This document shows, piece after piece, positions 9,886 to 21,207 of a DNA stretch of 64,000 nucleotides. Under the pieces are notes generated by a model. That model saw only the letters and a list, made by a program, of their open reading frames with translations, was not told where the DNA came from and did no database searches. A program made the translations under genes and the position numbers. This stretch comes from Adiantum capillus-veneris (lineage: Eukaryota > Streptophyta > Polypodiopsida > Polypodiales > Pteridaceae): assembly GCA_014529385.2 (NCBI GenBank), contig CM043948.1:79427291-79491290 (forward strand). The letters run 5' to 3'. Positions within the stretch are counted from its first letter, which is position 1. Each line of letters starts with the position of its first letter.

Positions 9886-10445
9886 CTATGGTATGATCCT
9901 CAGGTCTCTCAGGAGGTAACTCCCTTGGCAAAGAGTTCGAAAAACAATCACTGAAACACTCAAAAAAGTTGACCTCTCTTTATCTAAGGTAGACAAATTA
10001 GATACAACTTCAAGTACTTCTTTTGCAAAGATCAAGTACATAGAAAGATGATTCTTTATTACAGATGAAATAGCAGAAGCAGAAACAACTGGAACAGACT
10101 CGCCTTTAAGCTTTACATCAAGGACATGAGTCTTTCCTCTATGTACAAGGGTAATCTTTTTCTTGTAAGTATCCACCATAGCATGCAACCTGTAACACCA
10201 TGGGATACCAAGTAACACATCACAACCCTCAAGTGGCATAATATGAAATTCTTCGGCATCCACATAGCTCTAAATGTGTAGACGAAGCTTCCCCAAAATG
10301 GGAGTAACAGGCTCTGAATGACCTAGGCATGCCAAACATGCTTCCCCTGTCATATCCATCTCCTCTGCATGAATGCCCAACTTTGATGCCAATTTTGGTA
10401 ATATGAAATTTGCATGGGCTTCTGGATCAAAGAAAACCAGCACTG
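9886..10445 (-). pseudogene. Chromovirus aspartic protease
   Basis: On the - strand, 10440-10270 encodes FDPEAHANFILPKLASKLGI, the retropepsin active-site strand with the catalytic Asp but DPE in place of DSG. After an in-frame TAG, 10263-9886 continues with the GCDVLLGIPW block and the linker toward RT. The same variant (FFDPSAKANFI) occurs in the related fragment at 31872-33001, so the DP form is a family trait rather than a local mutation. Confidence 0.75.
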
Positions 10446-10593
10446 TCTAGTCTCTGACTTTGCTCCAAGCTCTGCACAGTTTCGTGGCATGTATGTTTGT
10501 ACGGTCTCCAACCAAATCTGGGACAAGTCTTACACTCGGCTTTGGCTTCTTCCCTTTATGGTCTGACTTGTCATCCTTATCCTGTGACTTCTT

Positions 10594-11279
10594 CTATGGG
10601 CATTCATTTGCAAAATGTCCTTCCTGTTCACAAAATGTAGCATTTCTTGGCCTCCCTACGAGCTTTCCTTTCTTCAAAAGTTTTACCAGAAAACTACCTT
10701 TTTTGTCCTTGTCCTCGTCTCGAAGGAGATTTAGGCTGCTTCTTGGACGTATCAGCCTCTTCATTGGAGGGCTTCTTTGTGGGAGGCTTAGAAGGCTTTG
10801 TTGCAACATTGCCCTTGGCTGAAAACTGTTTGCCCTGGGACCCTTTCTTGTGGCTATTAAATCCATCGGAATCTCCCTTTGACAGATTGCTCGGCCACTC
10901 TTGCATTCTCAATCAACTGAAACATATTCATGACAGTAGTCTTTGTGCAGTAGTCCTTGATTTTCTTGGGCAATCCGCAACAGTACTTCTCAATCTGTTC
11001 TGACAATGGCACAAACCTGTAAGAGGTGACTGACAACAGTGCGGCCCAAAACTGTTTATTGTAGTCTTCCAGATTCGCACATTGTTTAGCATTCAACTCG
11101 TGCCATTCTGTCATCACATCCACTTCAAAAGTGTTTGTCAGCCATGCAGGCGCAAAAAGCTGTTCAAATTGGACCCACGTTGTTGGGGCTTGACCTTGGT
11201 TCAACAATGCGGTCCACCATTGAAGCGCATTCCCTTTCAAGAAAGTGGCAGCCTTGCGTATCTTTGAAGATTCTGCGAA
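10594..11279 (-). pseudogene. Chromovirus gag, C-terminal part
   Basis: The frame 11240-10857 has the Retrotrans_gag core (GNALQWWTALLNQG, WVQFEQLFAPAW, LEDYNKQFWAAL). After a frameshift, 10912-10594 encodes a Lys/Pro-rich basic stretch and a zinc-knuckle remnant (FCEQEGHFANEC) in which only one of the first two Cys is visible. The gag protein forms the particle and binds element RNA. The coding sequence continues upstream at 13584, across the Copia-type insertion. Confidence 0.85.
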
Positions 11280-11284
11280 GTTTC

Positions 11285-11474
11285 TGTTGGGTATCCAAGC
11301 CCTTTGCAGTAATGTCTTAGCCCATGGGAATATGGTCTTGTGGCATGCAGGTAAGATTAGTGATTAGTGGAGTTTGCATGAGTAAAAGGTTTGGTTAATA
11401 TCACTTCTCAAAACTATGTAAAGAACTTGATTAAAGAAGAAGTAGCGTGTTGTTTTGGTTTTCAAGCTATGAAT

Positions 11475-11517
<43 letters not shown>

Positions 11518-11575
11518 CTTGCTCTCTGCTGTAGCAGGCCTACACCACCATGGCTCCATAGCCTAGCACCCAACA
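11285..11575 (+). repeat. 5' LTR of the gag-only element
   Basis: It begins TGTTGGGTATCC and ends TAGCACCCAACA, with short terminal inverted repeats (TGTTGGGT...ACCCAACA). It contains a pure CT run at about 11478-11511. A PBS-like GTTATCAGAGC begins a few bases after the LTR (about 11578). Confidence 0.92.
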
Positions 11576-11577
11576 CT

Positions 11578-11590
11578 TGTTATCAGAGCT
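11578..11590 (+). other. Primer-binding site of the gag-only element
   Basis: TTGTTATCAGAGC follows the 5' LTR after two bases. It resembles the initiator tRNA-Met complement TGGTATCAGAGC with one mismatch in the core. Confidence 0.65.
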
Positions 11591-12143
11591 TTGGCTCAAA
11601 CCTCGGCTCTCGACTCAGCCTCGCGGGTACAACCGCTTACACAGAGAATAAGGCGCTTGTCGACCTGCTGCAAAACGTACAAAAGCGGCATCATGGTGAT
11701 CGCCCTGGACTTCTGAGTGTTTTTTGACACTTGGGCGCTTTCTGTTGATGCGTCCTCAGCCCGCTATGAGCATCTCCTGCTTGCCTGCCATCTCCTGCCT
11801 GCGCTATATACAGAGTTGGATTTTACTTCTTTTATGTGTGGATTATTAAAGGTGGTGGACAACCCTATTTTGATTTTCCAGCAAACCGGGATTCCCACCC
11901 TTGCAAAACCCTCGTAAAATCTTTCATGCTAGACTTCTTGCAATATGTGCTCGTGTTCCGATGTGCTACGACTACAACATTTTACTAGTGTGCAGAATTT
12001 TCAGAAATTCAATTGTTATCAAAGTTGCCTCCCGGAAATTCGATTGCTGCAAATGGACTCTTGAATTAAATTCAATTGTTGTCGACTCTTTGACGGACAT
12101 TACTTACCTTCTCAAGTATAAAGCTATCCTTTGCATATCGAAT

Positions 12144-12995
12144 ATGGCATCAAAAGTCGACAAGTTCAACGGATCCGGCTTCCACACTTGGCAAATCAAA
12201 GTTAAAGGCTATTTGATGCGGAAAAACTTATGGAATGTGGTCAAACCTCTCGCAGCCGACCAATCTGGCACATCCGTTGCAGTTACAAGGGCATTATTTG
12301 TTGAGCTACAGAGGAAAGACGAACAAGCTTTTGGTATCTTTTTAACTTCCTTAGAAGACGACTATATTCATTATTTGGACGATGTTGATTCTTCAAGTGC
12401 TGCGTGGATAGAGTTAGAGAAGCTTTTCAGTGCCAAAGCTAAGTATTCCAAAATGAGTTTAAAAATGGAATTATATTCCATTCGCATGCGTGAAGATGAA
12501 AATATTGCAGCTTTAGCTAATAAATTGAAGAGCATCTAAACACAGCTAGTTTATGTTGAAGCCCCTGTGCCAGATGAAGAACTTATAGCCGTTTTTCTGA
12601 ATAGTCTCCCTGCAGAATTTCGTCAAATTGTCACTATTTTGAAGGAGAAGGATCCTCTGCCTTCTTTGGATGGTATTGTTAACTCATTGCAGGAAGAAGA
12701 GAAGAAGCGAGTACCACGAATCAGCTCTTTCGTACCAACTGCATATGTAGCCCGTGGTTGCAATTCAACTGCCAATTCCACAAGGTCTACTACCACCACT
12801 AGACCTTATGCTATATGTGGACGCAACAATCATCAAACCAAGGATTGTTTCAGCAAAAATCCTTGCACCCAATGTGGAAAGACTAATCATCCGTCAGACA
12901 AATACTTTAAGAAGAACAAGCGACAAATCAATATGGTTGAAGGTGATGCAGACGATGCAGCACCAATGCTTTTTGTAGAAAGTGATGTCTTGTAG
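12144..12995 (+). pseudogene. Copia-type gag with one in-frame stop
   Basis: From the ATG at 12144 one frame of 283 codons runs to 12995, broken only by a TAA at 12537-12539. It has the N-terminal KFNGSGFHTWQIKVKGYL block (DUF4219-like), the UBN2 capsid region (AAWIELEKLF, MSLKMELYSIRM, LLNSLP-type helix) and a zinc-knuckle pair, the second being CTQCGKTNHPSDKYF with the last Cys changed. It would form particles in which this element's RNA could be packaged, with pol supplied in trans. The single stop suggests very recent inactivation or readthrough. Confidence 0.88.
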
Positions 12996-13176
12996 TTTGT
13001 TTTGAGTGTGTCTTTATGTTTCCGTTATGTCAGTTATTTTTCAATAATTGTATGGGTTATAGACACTGCCATAAAATAAAATGGTAAGACCACCCTTTGT
13101 TGTTTGGTCGAGTTCTGGTCTGTTTCACACTTATGGTTGTTTGAGAGAAGTACACACACACACCTATGCTATAGTC

Positions 13177-13206
13177 GGGGGGGGGTTGGGGGGGGGGGGG
13201 GGGGGG
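13177..13206 (+). repeat. G-rich tract before the polypurine tract
   Basis: Runs of 9 and about 19 G separated by TT could form a G-quadruplex in the element RNA. The tract lies about 75 bases upstream of the PPT. Confidence 0.7.
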
Positions 13207-13280
13207 CTTCTACTCATGGTTTCAGGTGAATGAACTCTGCCATGGTCTGTCTGTCTCGAGTCCATTGTCAGTGGTTTGGG

Positions 13281-13293
13281 CTTGAGGGGGGGG
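13281..13293 (+). other. Polypurine tract of the gag-only element
   Basis: CTTGAGGGGGGGG lies directly before the 3' LTR start (TGTTGGG at 13295). It is the expected primer site for plus-strand DNA synthesis. Confidence 0.8.
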
Positions 13294-13294
13294 T

Positions 13295-13491
13295 TGTTGG
13301 GTATCCAAGTCCTTTGCAGTAATGTCTTAGCCCATGGGAATATGGTCTTGTGGCATGCAGGTAAGATTAGTGATTAGTGGAGTTTGCATGAGTAAAAGGT
13401 GTGGTTAATATCACTTCTCAAAACTATGTAAAGAACTTGATTACAGAAGAAGTAGCGTGTTGTTTTGGTTTCAAGCTATGAATCGACTCTC

Positions 13492-13522
<31 letters not shown>

Positions 13523-13578
13523 CGCTCTCTGCTGTAGCAGGCCTACACCACCATGGCTCCATAGCCTAGCACCCAACA
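13295..13578 (+). repeat. 3' LTR of the gag-only element
   Basis: Nearly identical to 11285-11575, with a shorter CT run (about 13486-13511). It is followed by the GTTTC duplication at 13579-13583. Confidence 0.92.
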
Positions 13579-13583
13579 GTTTC

Positions 13584-14420
13584 CTCCAGCATAAGCTGCA
13601 TCGAACTGCTGTATGAAAGTCAAAGCCTTTAGTTGATCCTCAGTTCCTCGGAAAGTCACTCCCTGCCCACCTTCGTTGCAATCTTTAGGCTGACTCAAAG
13701 GAGCCACGTTGTCGTAAACAGGTGCCTGCAAAAGTGGTGCTCTACGATTGCCCATTCCAGAACTCGCATCACCTATTTTACCTGTCAAATCTGCATTTTG
13801 GGCGTATGGCTGCGAAAAACGAGCCATACCAAACTGTGTTCCAGGCACTTGAAATTGGCCATAGGCGCCCTGAAATCCTGGTTGGACACCCATGTTCGTG
13901 TACATAGGGTTACCCATACCTGTTTGCATTGTCCCGAACACATTCCTTGGCATATACCCTGTGGAAGGTCCAACCATAGCTCGAAACACTGAACCACCTC
14001 CAAAATAACCAGGATAAGTAATAGATAATTGAAGGGTCTGACGCGTAGCCTGTTCATACTCCCTTGACCATTCACAAACGGTTCCTGTCCAACTAAAGCA
14101 AGTTGCTTTGGATCATTGGACACCGCTAGTTGGTCAACCACATGGGCTTTCCCTCGAGCATCATGAGTCCTTTGCGCATTGGAAATCTCCTTTTCCTGCA
14201 ACGGTTCAGTCATGCCCTGTATAGGAGGCTGAAAACCCTGTGTCGGAGCCTGTAAGAACTCCTGCATCCTTGGGTTGCTAGCCAACTACTGAAACATGTC
14301 CATGCAGCAACGCAGTTGAGCTCTAAACAACCTGTCCTCTTCTTGAAGAATTGAAGGAACTTTCTCTGTGCCATGTGAGGAAGATCCCTCTTTAGGTACT
14401 TCGTCTCTCTTCTCTGCCAT
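13584..14420 (-). pseudogene. Chromovirus gag, N-terminal part
   Basis: On the - strand the gag ATG is at 14420-14418, starting MAEKRDEVPKEGSSS. An in-frame TAG follows the CCMDMFQ block (about 14287), then LASNPRMQEFLQAPTQGF continues. A frameshift near 13990 leads into a Gly/Gln/Met-rich linker (13989-13584) ending EDQLKALTFIQQFDAAYAGGN, which continues at 11279. The N-terminal section is a helical leader and a low-complexity spacer before the capsid domain. Confidence 0.8.
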
Positions 14421-15847
14421 AACGACAAGCACTGTGTTGCTTTCACCCACAACAATCCACGCTGCACTTTTTGAAGAAAAAGTGACTATTCCGTCGATGG
14501 AACTATGTAACCGGCCTGGACAACGTAGAGGGTGGTACTATTTCAATTACTTGTTAACTTTATACAGAGCACTGAGAAGGAAAGAGAACACAGATGCGTC
14601 CAACGACTAGAATGTCACTGCGCACACGAGACCAACATCCTGTAGGCCCCAAAGACTGGCGCCCCTTTCGATATTTCTTTGTTCAATTTAAGGTAGACGA
14701 TCCGACCACTTAGTACAAGCTTTCACAAAGCTATCCAAACCTGGCGAGGGCTGAAAACTCAGATTTCCGACCTGATTTTGGCAGCATAACAACGCAAAAC
14801 CCCCTATAGGTCAAAAGTATCTGTCTAGGGCGGATTCCCTCGATATCTGGAAGCTTTCTGGTGAGCTGTCACAAAAATTTAGCGGGTTGTAATTCTCTGT
14901 TTTCCATTGCCCGGGGTGCCCAAAAGCCTGCACACGCATCCCAAGGCTCTCACGAGGCTCCCCTGGTGTTCCCTTGCAGTTTAGGTGCGAAACCCTAAAC
15001 CTGCAGAAAAACACAGCAGGCTGTAATTCCCTGTTTTGGATCGTTTTTAGCAGAGCGAACATGCCTACGCGCGTCCCAAGGACTCCCGGACGCAATGGGA
15101 CAGTTCCCCTTTTAATTGGACAAGTTTTCACGCGAGAAAACTCTCTAAGCTCGCAATCTTTCGCGATGGAATTGTGCGTACCTGTGGGGGATTAGCAATT
15201 AGCTAATTCGGTTCTTGTTTATAAGGCTCTTGCCTTGGCAAACGTGCATAAACCCCGAGAACTGTACATATTCATCTGAGTAGCCCAACTAGTGGGGCAT
15301 TACCATATGTGCCAAAGGGGAGAGAGAGATGCAGGAGAGCAAGTCATCTCGCTACATGAGACAGAGAAGAAGCAATCTTTCCATTAAAGGTGTAGACCTG
15401 CACCCACTACTCACACACACGTTGCAAGTCACTTAATGAACCAAAAACCAGCCCCAGCCTCAAAATGGGCGCCCCCTCTTGCTGAGGTGTCTTGCAGGCT
15501 ACTCTCCTTCTGCCAAGTGTCCAGTTTGCCCCTTTGAGTTAATTCCCTAGTTCCCATTGACTTATAAAGTTGTGACTTTCCGAGTGGTCCATAGTTCATT
15601 CGACGCACACAGGCTTCCATACTCATCCGAATTCAGTGCTAACTGGCTCGATGAGTCCCAGACTGACCGACCCAGATTCTCGATGTGAGAAACCTGTTCG
15701 TCCGTAGCCGTTTCACGCTGGCCATGCAATGTCCACTTGCACCTTTTCAAGGGTTCCGGGGAAAACAAGTAAAAATAAAAATTAATAAAAATATCTAGTA
15801 CTTATTTACGGAAAATACATCTCCTGATGACACAGAATCTTGCATTG
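14421..15847 (-). repeat. Probable 5' leader and LTR of the chromovirus
   Basis: No supported coding frame. The shared LTR core motif occurs on the - strand at 14645-14690 (TATCGAAAGGGGCGCCA and TTTGGGGCC), which points to LTR sequence in the chromovirus orientation. A possible LTR end is GGTTACA near 14500 and a possible start is TGTCATCAGGAG at 15832 on the - strand. No convincing PBS or second copy confirms these borders. Confidence 0.4.
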
Positions 15848-16365
15848 TGCGTTGCATTGTTGACGTGGCAGAATCCACTGACATACTGACGTGGCAGATT
15901 CCGTACGATGCTGACGTGGTAGGGCCGGAAATTACGCTGGTTGCTGTATGGATTTCCGCAAATCACACTGTTGCTTTTTTTGGGAAGATTTTGGGATTAG
16001 TTGCTCAATTGCTTTACTTTAAAAAGCTTTTTAAAGCTTGAAAGATTTTGAGTTTAACTGCTTTTGGGGCTCTGCTTTTGGCATCCCTTGTAAGAATAAA
16101 AGAGCCCTAAGGGCCTCACGCTTCAGAGCATCTGGACGCAGAGTCTGAGAGCAGGGGTTCCTGCGGGAGTTGTACTTTGCTCAAAGGTTAATATAAAAGA
16201 AATACCGAAAGGGGCGCCAGTCTTTGGGGCCAATCTCTCTTGGCACGAACTAGGCCGGGCTGTGTCGACCAATTTGAACTGTGACTTTAAAGTTGTGAAG
16301 TATTTTAAGTGATTCTCTCTCATGTTGCGGTAGAATCTTGACTTGGAGTGTCCAAGTCTGTTACA
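15848..16365 (+). repeat. LTR of the same family as 33002-33517
   Basis: About 518 bp alignable along its length with the reverse complement of 33002-33517 (516 bp), ending TCCAAGTCTGTTACA. It includes a U3 part with repeated 'gacgtggca' units, a TATA-like AATAAAAGAGCCC and the core motif (16191-16234). No PBS follows and no matching target duplication is seen, so it is either a degraded solo LTR or one end of a broken element. Confidence 0.65.
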
Positions 16366-17095
16366 AGATCAGCCTGGCGACAACAGATTCCATAGCGTCT
16401 TTGCAGCAGATGCCTCATCAGCCCTAGTGTTTTTGGAACATCAGATCAGCCCTAGTGTTTGCAGTTCCTTGGCGACAAGACCCATTTTTGCATCTGGTTT
16501 CAGTTTTCAGCAGTCCGACTCCACACCGCAGCCCCCAAACCTCGCAGATCTTACCTTCCCGTAGCAGATCCTCGCCGCACGGTCAGATCAGCTAGCATTT
16601 GCACATTCAGCCCGCTATTCGCAGATTTCAGCATCTGCGTTTTCAGCGCATCGTTGTCGCGTCGTCGTCATTGCTGTTGTCACCGACATAGAGTTAGAAT
16701 TCAGCAGGTACAAGATTTGCAGATTTCAGCCCTCAGCATTTTCAGGTTTCAGCCTGTCTCATCGTTGTCATCATCGCCGTCGACATCGTCGGCAAGACCA
16801 TTGCATTTAGGCCATTGTAGAGATTTGTGCAATCAATAGCAAAGACTTCTCTTGCCATCGAGAGAGGGGCCCTTGGAGAAGGGTTTGACAACTTTTCTGG
16901 TGTCGTATTCTTCTCTCTCTATCTCTCAGTCTCAGCACCTTCATTCACAATGTTTATTACTTTGTTTTTGATCATTTGCACTCTCTCACTAAAGGAACGG
17001 AAGGCTCTCCCTTTCGTAAGTAGAAGGAACCCTTGAGCACAGTTAGGACACTCATCTTGAGCAAAGTTCAACATTCATTTCCGTTGCTCCTTGCA
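16366..17095 (+). repeat. 5' LTR of the + strand Gypsy element (start lost)
   Basis: The last ~180 bp (from 'ctcagcaccttcattcacaa' near 16928 to TTGCA at 17095) match the LTR at 37497-38350 read on the - strand. Upstream it consists of 'cagatcagccctagcgttt'-like units, also present in that LTR. The true 5' edge is not seen; the preceding LTR (15848-16365) abuts it. Confidence 0.65.
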
Positions 17096-17096
17096 T

Positions 17097-17108
17097 TGGT
17101 ATCATAGC
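17097..17108 (+). other. Primer-binding site
   Basis: TGGTATCATAGC, one mismatch from the initiator tRNA-Met complement TGGTATCAGAGC, follows the LTR end after one base. Confidence 0.8.
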
Positions 17109-17204
17109 TTTATAGCTTTGGCAGTGTTTTGTATTACTCAAGGAAAGAACCACATTAAATTTTTTTGCTTGTTGCGGTCGCACGTAACCCAAGTCCACTT
17201 GGGC

Positions 17205-18555
17205 ATGTCGATTGTCATCACCCAAAGCGGAATGGATACTTCGCATAGAGAGCATGGAAGTGGCGAAGAAGAATTTTCCCCACCAGGAGGTTTTTCTGAC
17301 CCTCCCCCCTCCTCATCTACGCCAAGGATTGCACCAAATCCTATGGAGTCTTTGGTCAAGACGATGATGGACATGATGTTACAACAAGAAGCGCAACGAG
17401 CGCGAGTTCGAAGAAAGAAAGGCAATCTTGGATCGCGAACACGAAGAAAGAAAAGCAGAATTGGATCGGGAGCGCAAAGAAAGAAAGGTAGCCCTGGAGC
17501 GTGAGCGTGAGCAAGCGCACTTGGCGGCCGAAGAAAGAAAGGCAGCTATTGAGCTTGAGCGTGAGCAAACACGCGAAACCCAACAGGTAGCGGCCGAAGA
17601 CAGACGAGCGGCCTTGGAGTTAGAGCGTGAGGCGCAGAGAGACCAACGCATGCAAGAGTTGGCCCTACAGGTACTCACTTCGAAACCCGAGCCGGCCAAA
17701 GATGTGGGTGGTTCATCAAGTGGCGCAAGCCGAGATTCAGACTCCAACAATCCCGTCACTGAGAAGTTGACATTTAGTAAGTATGACGGTAAGATGGATG
17801 CTAGCGTTATTCATTCTTGGTTGCATCAAATTAATGCTTATTTTGCGACAACTAAGAAGATAGGGAATAGCAAGGTTTTAACGGCAGCCATGTACCTTGC
17901 CGGTGATGCCATTAATTGGTATCACGCATGGCGAGAGGCACAGTTGACTGCGCACCTAGAGGAAGCCGACGCAGACGTGCCCCTTTCCTTCAATTGGGCC
18001 GACTTCCAAGACAAGCTCAAGGCACGGTTTATGTCTCCTCATTACCCAGCGCAGTTGAAAGAAGATTGGCGCAATCTCAAGCAGAATGGTATGCCAGTCA
18101 TGTCTTTTTCTAACAGTGTTTTGCAACTCGGCACCCAATTACACAAATCGGATGATGAGTGCAAAGAGGCTTTCCTTTGTGGGTTGGACGAATATATCAA
18201 GTTTGATGTAGAAGTCTTTGACCCCGTGGATCTCAACAAGGTAGTAGCAATTGCTCTCTCCCAAGAGATGAAGCACAACAAGGGAAAGCCTAAGGAGAAC
18301 AAGTCGTCTCAAAGTACCTCTCAGACTTCTCAAAACCCTCAGAATGGTAAGAACGGTAACTCTTCTAGCCAATCTTCCTCTAATCCTTCGAAAAAGAACG
18401 CACAAAACGAATCTAAGGGTAAAGCTAAAACACCTGCTAAACCTAAGCTAACCCCGGATGAAGTAGACGCAAAAGGAATTATAGGAGGATACATAACGGC
18501 AGAAGAACAAGTCATTTATGCTAAGGAAGGTCGTTGTTATCAATGTCGAGAAACA
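17205..18555 (+). pseudogene. Gypsy gag with long coiled coil
   Basis: The ATG at 17205 opens a leader with EEEFSPPGGFSDPPPSS, shared with the gag at 35995-37062. A frameshift near 17395 leads into an uninterrupted frame to 18570: a Glu/Arg-rich coiled coil (residues ~60-140), a Retrotrans_gag capsid (KLTFSKYDGKMDAS, IHSWLHQINAYF, AINWYHAWR, WADFQDKLKARF), a Ser/Lys/Asn-rich linker, and the start of a zinc knuckle (CYQCRET). The knuckle breaks off near 18555 where hAT sequence begins, so the following TGA is not native. Codons after the frameshift look well kept. Confidence 0.88.
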
Positions 18556-21207
18556 GATGAAGATCTTTGATCAATAGATACATCAATGAATACTAGAGGC
18601 TAGAGCAAAGCAGGAGATGGAAAAATATGGAGCCTCCAAAATCAACAAGACTGTATACTGAGTACTCCAAATGACAAAACATAAATAGAGCCTAGAGGGT
18701 GGAGTCCAACCGCTCGATGCTAAATAGTGAATCCAAAACATAAGTAGTCTAAGAGGAGTTAGGACCGAGGCTAGAGCAAAATGCAATGAGCTCTAACTCT
18801 CATCGTAGGCCACCTCCTCATCATCATCCTCATCATCACCCTCATCATCCTCATCCTCATCCCAAGCCTCATCCTCAACAACGGAGCATGAAGTCCCAAT
18901 ATCACTGGGCATGCTAATCGGAAGAGACTTCATAATATCATCAGTGCTCTGTGCAATAGCCTCCTGAATCTCTTGCAACTCAAGCAAACGCTCCTCATCC
19001 TTCTCTTTGTTAAGCATCTCCAATGTCACCTCCATTCTCTCATAGCCGCGCTCTTTGATCTTGCATAAGAGCCTCAAGTTGGTGTGTATGTAGACAAGCT
19101 TCTCGGTATGAGCAGGAAGTAGCTTGAGAGAGAGAGAAGGTGCTCCAATTTCTCTCACATGGAGAGGCACATGTCCCTTGAGAAAGCACCTTAAGTGCAA
19201 GAGTCTGCAATGTGGGCGTGCAAGCCCCAAAAGTCTCCCACCATTTTACACCCTCTTGCATTCTCTTTGGATCCTTTGCAATAGGATGAGCAAATGACTT
19301 TCTTTCAGTGAGGAAAGTGTCCAACTCATCAATGAGGGTACCCTGCATGGTCAAATCACCCTTGGTATACCTGTCCAAAAATGTCATCCACCCGTCATGA
19401 ACCTCACTATCATTGAATTGCTCTCTTCCTCGCCATACATGATGTAACAAGTATCCCACAGCATGCGATGGTGTGTGCATCATATTCCATCTATCAACGC
19501 ATAGGTCCTTGGTCTCTTGCATCCTTGCCGCATCAATACCTTGCATGTTTTGAATTTGCTCAACCATGCGATCTGTAAGCTCATACACAAGCCCCATGGT
19601 GGCTCCTTCCCTATCAGCCAAACGAAGTATCTTCAAGATGGGAGCACAAATCTTCAAAATCAACTTGGCCTCTTTCCAAAAGGTAGCATTAAACACAATG
19701 TCCGAGACCACTATGGCCTTTGCAGTCCTGGATGCCTTCATTTTCACAAATTTTGCATCAATCATAAGCCTAAGCACACCTTGCATACATCTCTCATCCA
19801 CAAGACTAGCCAACAGGATGAAGTAGTAGGCAAATCGAGTGGCCGATGGCTTCAACAATTCCTTCTTGCTAAGCATTCGAAACAATGCCAAGATAGTGGA
19901 CTTCCTTGTGACAAATGTGACAACCTTTGTTGCATCTTCAAGAATTTTTGCAATCCAAGAGAGCTTCCCAATATCCTCAAACAAGAGGTCCAAGCAATGG
20001 CATGCACATCTCGTGCAAAAAATGTGTTTCCATTTCTCTTCCACCATTTGCCCGGCTCCAACACAATTAGTTGCATTGTCCATGCATACTTGCACAACAT
20101 TTGAGGTAGGATTGAGGGTCCTATCCCAATAATCATATCCTTAAGCTGCTTGAAAATAAATTCTGATGTAGACGTGTCCACATACAATTGTGCATCCATG
20201 TTTCTTCCATTTCTCGCGCACACCCATGATCTCATGACCAATACATTTGACCTCATCATTTAACTCTGTGGTGCGCAAAGCATTGTATGTGGGAGGCACA
20301 TAAGATGGACCAACTTGTCCAATTGCCTTGACCATTTCCAAAAAGAAAGGACTTCGCACTTTCCATTTAGGAATGTCCTCTGTATAAAAAACTTGCGCAA
20401 GGCTTGATCTGCTTGCTTGCAAGCTAAATGCACTTGCCAAAGGCCCTTGTGCAAACATCCTCTTCTTGCTTGAGGACCCCACATTTGATTTGGAAGCCGA
20501 AGTCCCAGTGACACTTACATATGCACTCCTTGATGCATGTGTACTCATTGAGCCTAAAGCACCTCCTTGAGATAGAGAGGCATTACCTCCCAAATCATCC
20601 ACCAAGGCATCTACATATGCATTTGGGTCCTTCCCATCATTCTGTACTTCTACATGCAATCTTGTGACCACCTCTTTGACGTCCTTTGGCACATTGTCAC
20701 ATGGGCCTACACCATAGCCAGAGATGGACAATAAATATGCAAGAATACGAGAGGGATCTCCGTCTCAAGTATGCCCACAATACTTGCATTTACACGTAAA
20801 TTGCCCTTTCTTTTGAGGCTTCAATTGTTCTACATATTGCCATTCAGAACGCTTCACTCGGGCCATCTGAATTCTGCAAACTTGCAAAATTGCAAACCTT
20901 GACAAAGTGGAGGCCTCACGAGTCAGGAGCGGCCCACGGGTAAACAGAGAGCGTAGGTGAAGATGGTGAACTGCGGGAGAGAGAGTGTGAGTAGGACTCA
21001 CGGTCTCAAGCCTCAATCGGGTCACGGCTGTGCAGAAAGTGCAGCGTTGTAGACTCTAGAAAACTTGCGCAGAGGCGTTTACGGGTAAATGTGACATTTG
21101 GGGGAAAAAACCGCCACATCATCAAATCGGCCCTGCTCACGTCCGGAATCCCCAATCAGACGCCAATCTCACGCGGACGCGCCTCGAAGTATGGTTTCCC
21201 AATTAGA
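18556..21207 (-). mobile_element. hAT DNA transposon inserted in the Gypsy element
   Basis: The segment between the broken gag zinc knuckle (18555) and the resumption of protease/pol (about 21208) carries a hAT transposase on the - strand. The right edge has a CAGACGCGTCT-type end (reverse complement of 21209) and subterminal 'GCGTCT(A/G)ATTGGG' repeats near 21150-21209. No matching inverted repeat or 8-bp target duplication is seen at the left edge. The Gypsy knuckle end and protease active site are missing, so insertion was accompanied or followed by deletion. Confidence 0.75.
18793..21025 (-). pseudogene. hAT transposase
   Basis: The - strand frames in order: 21025-20765 with a BED-type zinc finger start (CKCKYCGHT, then RILAYL with the first His replaced), 20731-20141 with a DUF659-like entry (EVVTRLHVEV, FFLEMVKAIGQ.GPSY.PP), 20095-19040 with the catalytic-domain strands (CMDNATNC, CACHCLDLLFEDIG) and the hAT dimerisation motif (LALKVLSQGTCASPCERNWS), and 19230-18793 with an acidic tail. 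Stops at about 20763 and 20140 and a frameshift near 19100 break it. The enzyme would cut and paste the element; this copy is inactive. Confidence 0.88.

Larger units (their letters stand above)
11280..13583 (+). mobile_element. Copia-type gag-only LTR element (TR-GAG)
   Basis: The element is 11285-13578, flanked by the direct repeat GTTTC (11280-11284 and 13579-13583). Removing it rejoins the chromovirus gag frame (..FDAAYAGGN to FAESSKIRKAATF..). The LTRs of 291 and 284 bp start TGTTGGG and end ACCCAACA, and differ by a few substitutions and by CT-repeat length, so the insertion is recent. The only coding region is a gag; protease, integrase and RT are absent. This structure matches the published TR-GAG class of non-autonomous plant elements. 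Confidence 0.92.
7100..14420 (-). mobile_element. Chromovirus (Ty3/Gypsy), interrupted in gag
   Basis: In - strand order the element encodes gag (14420-13584 and 11279-10594), protease, RT, RNase H, integrase and a C-terminal chromodomain, the hallmark of plant chromoviruses. The gag is split by a Copia-type gag-only element (11285-13578). Many frameshifts and stops show that it is inactive. Its own LTRs are unclear; the 5' LTR is probably inside 14500-15832. The small element 5065-7002 sits beyond its 3' end. Confidence 0.85.

Noticed and set aside
14811-15768. Several 65-106-codon ORFs
   Set aside because: No family motif, conflicting strands, and the stretch is better explained as LTR and leader sequence.
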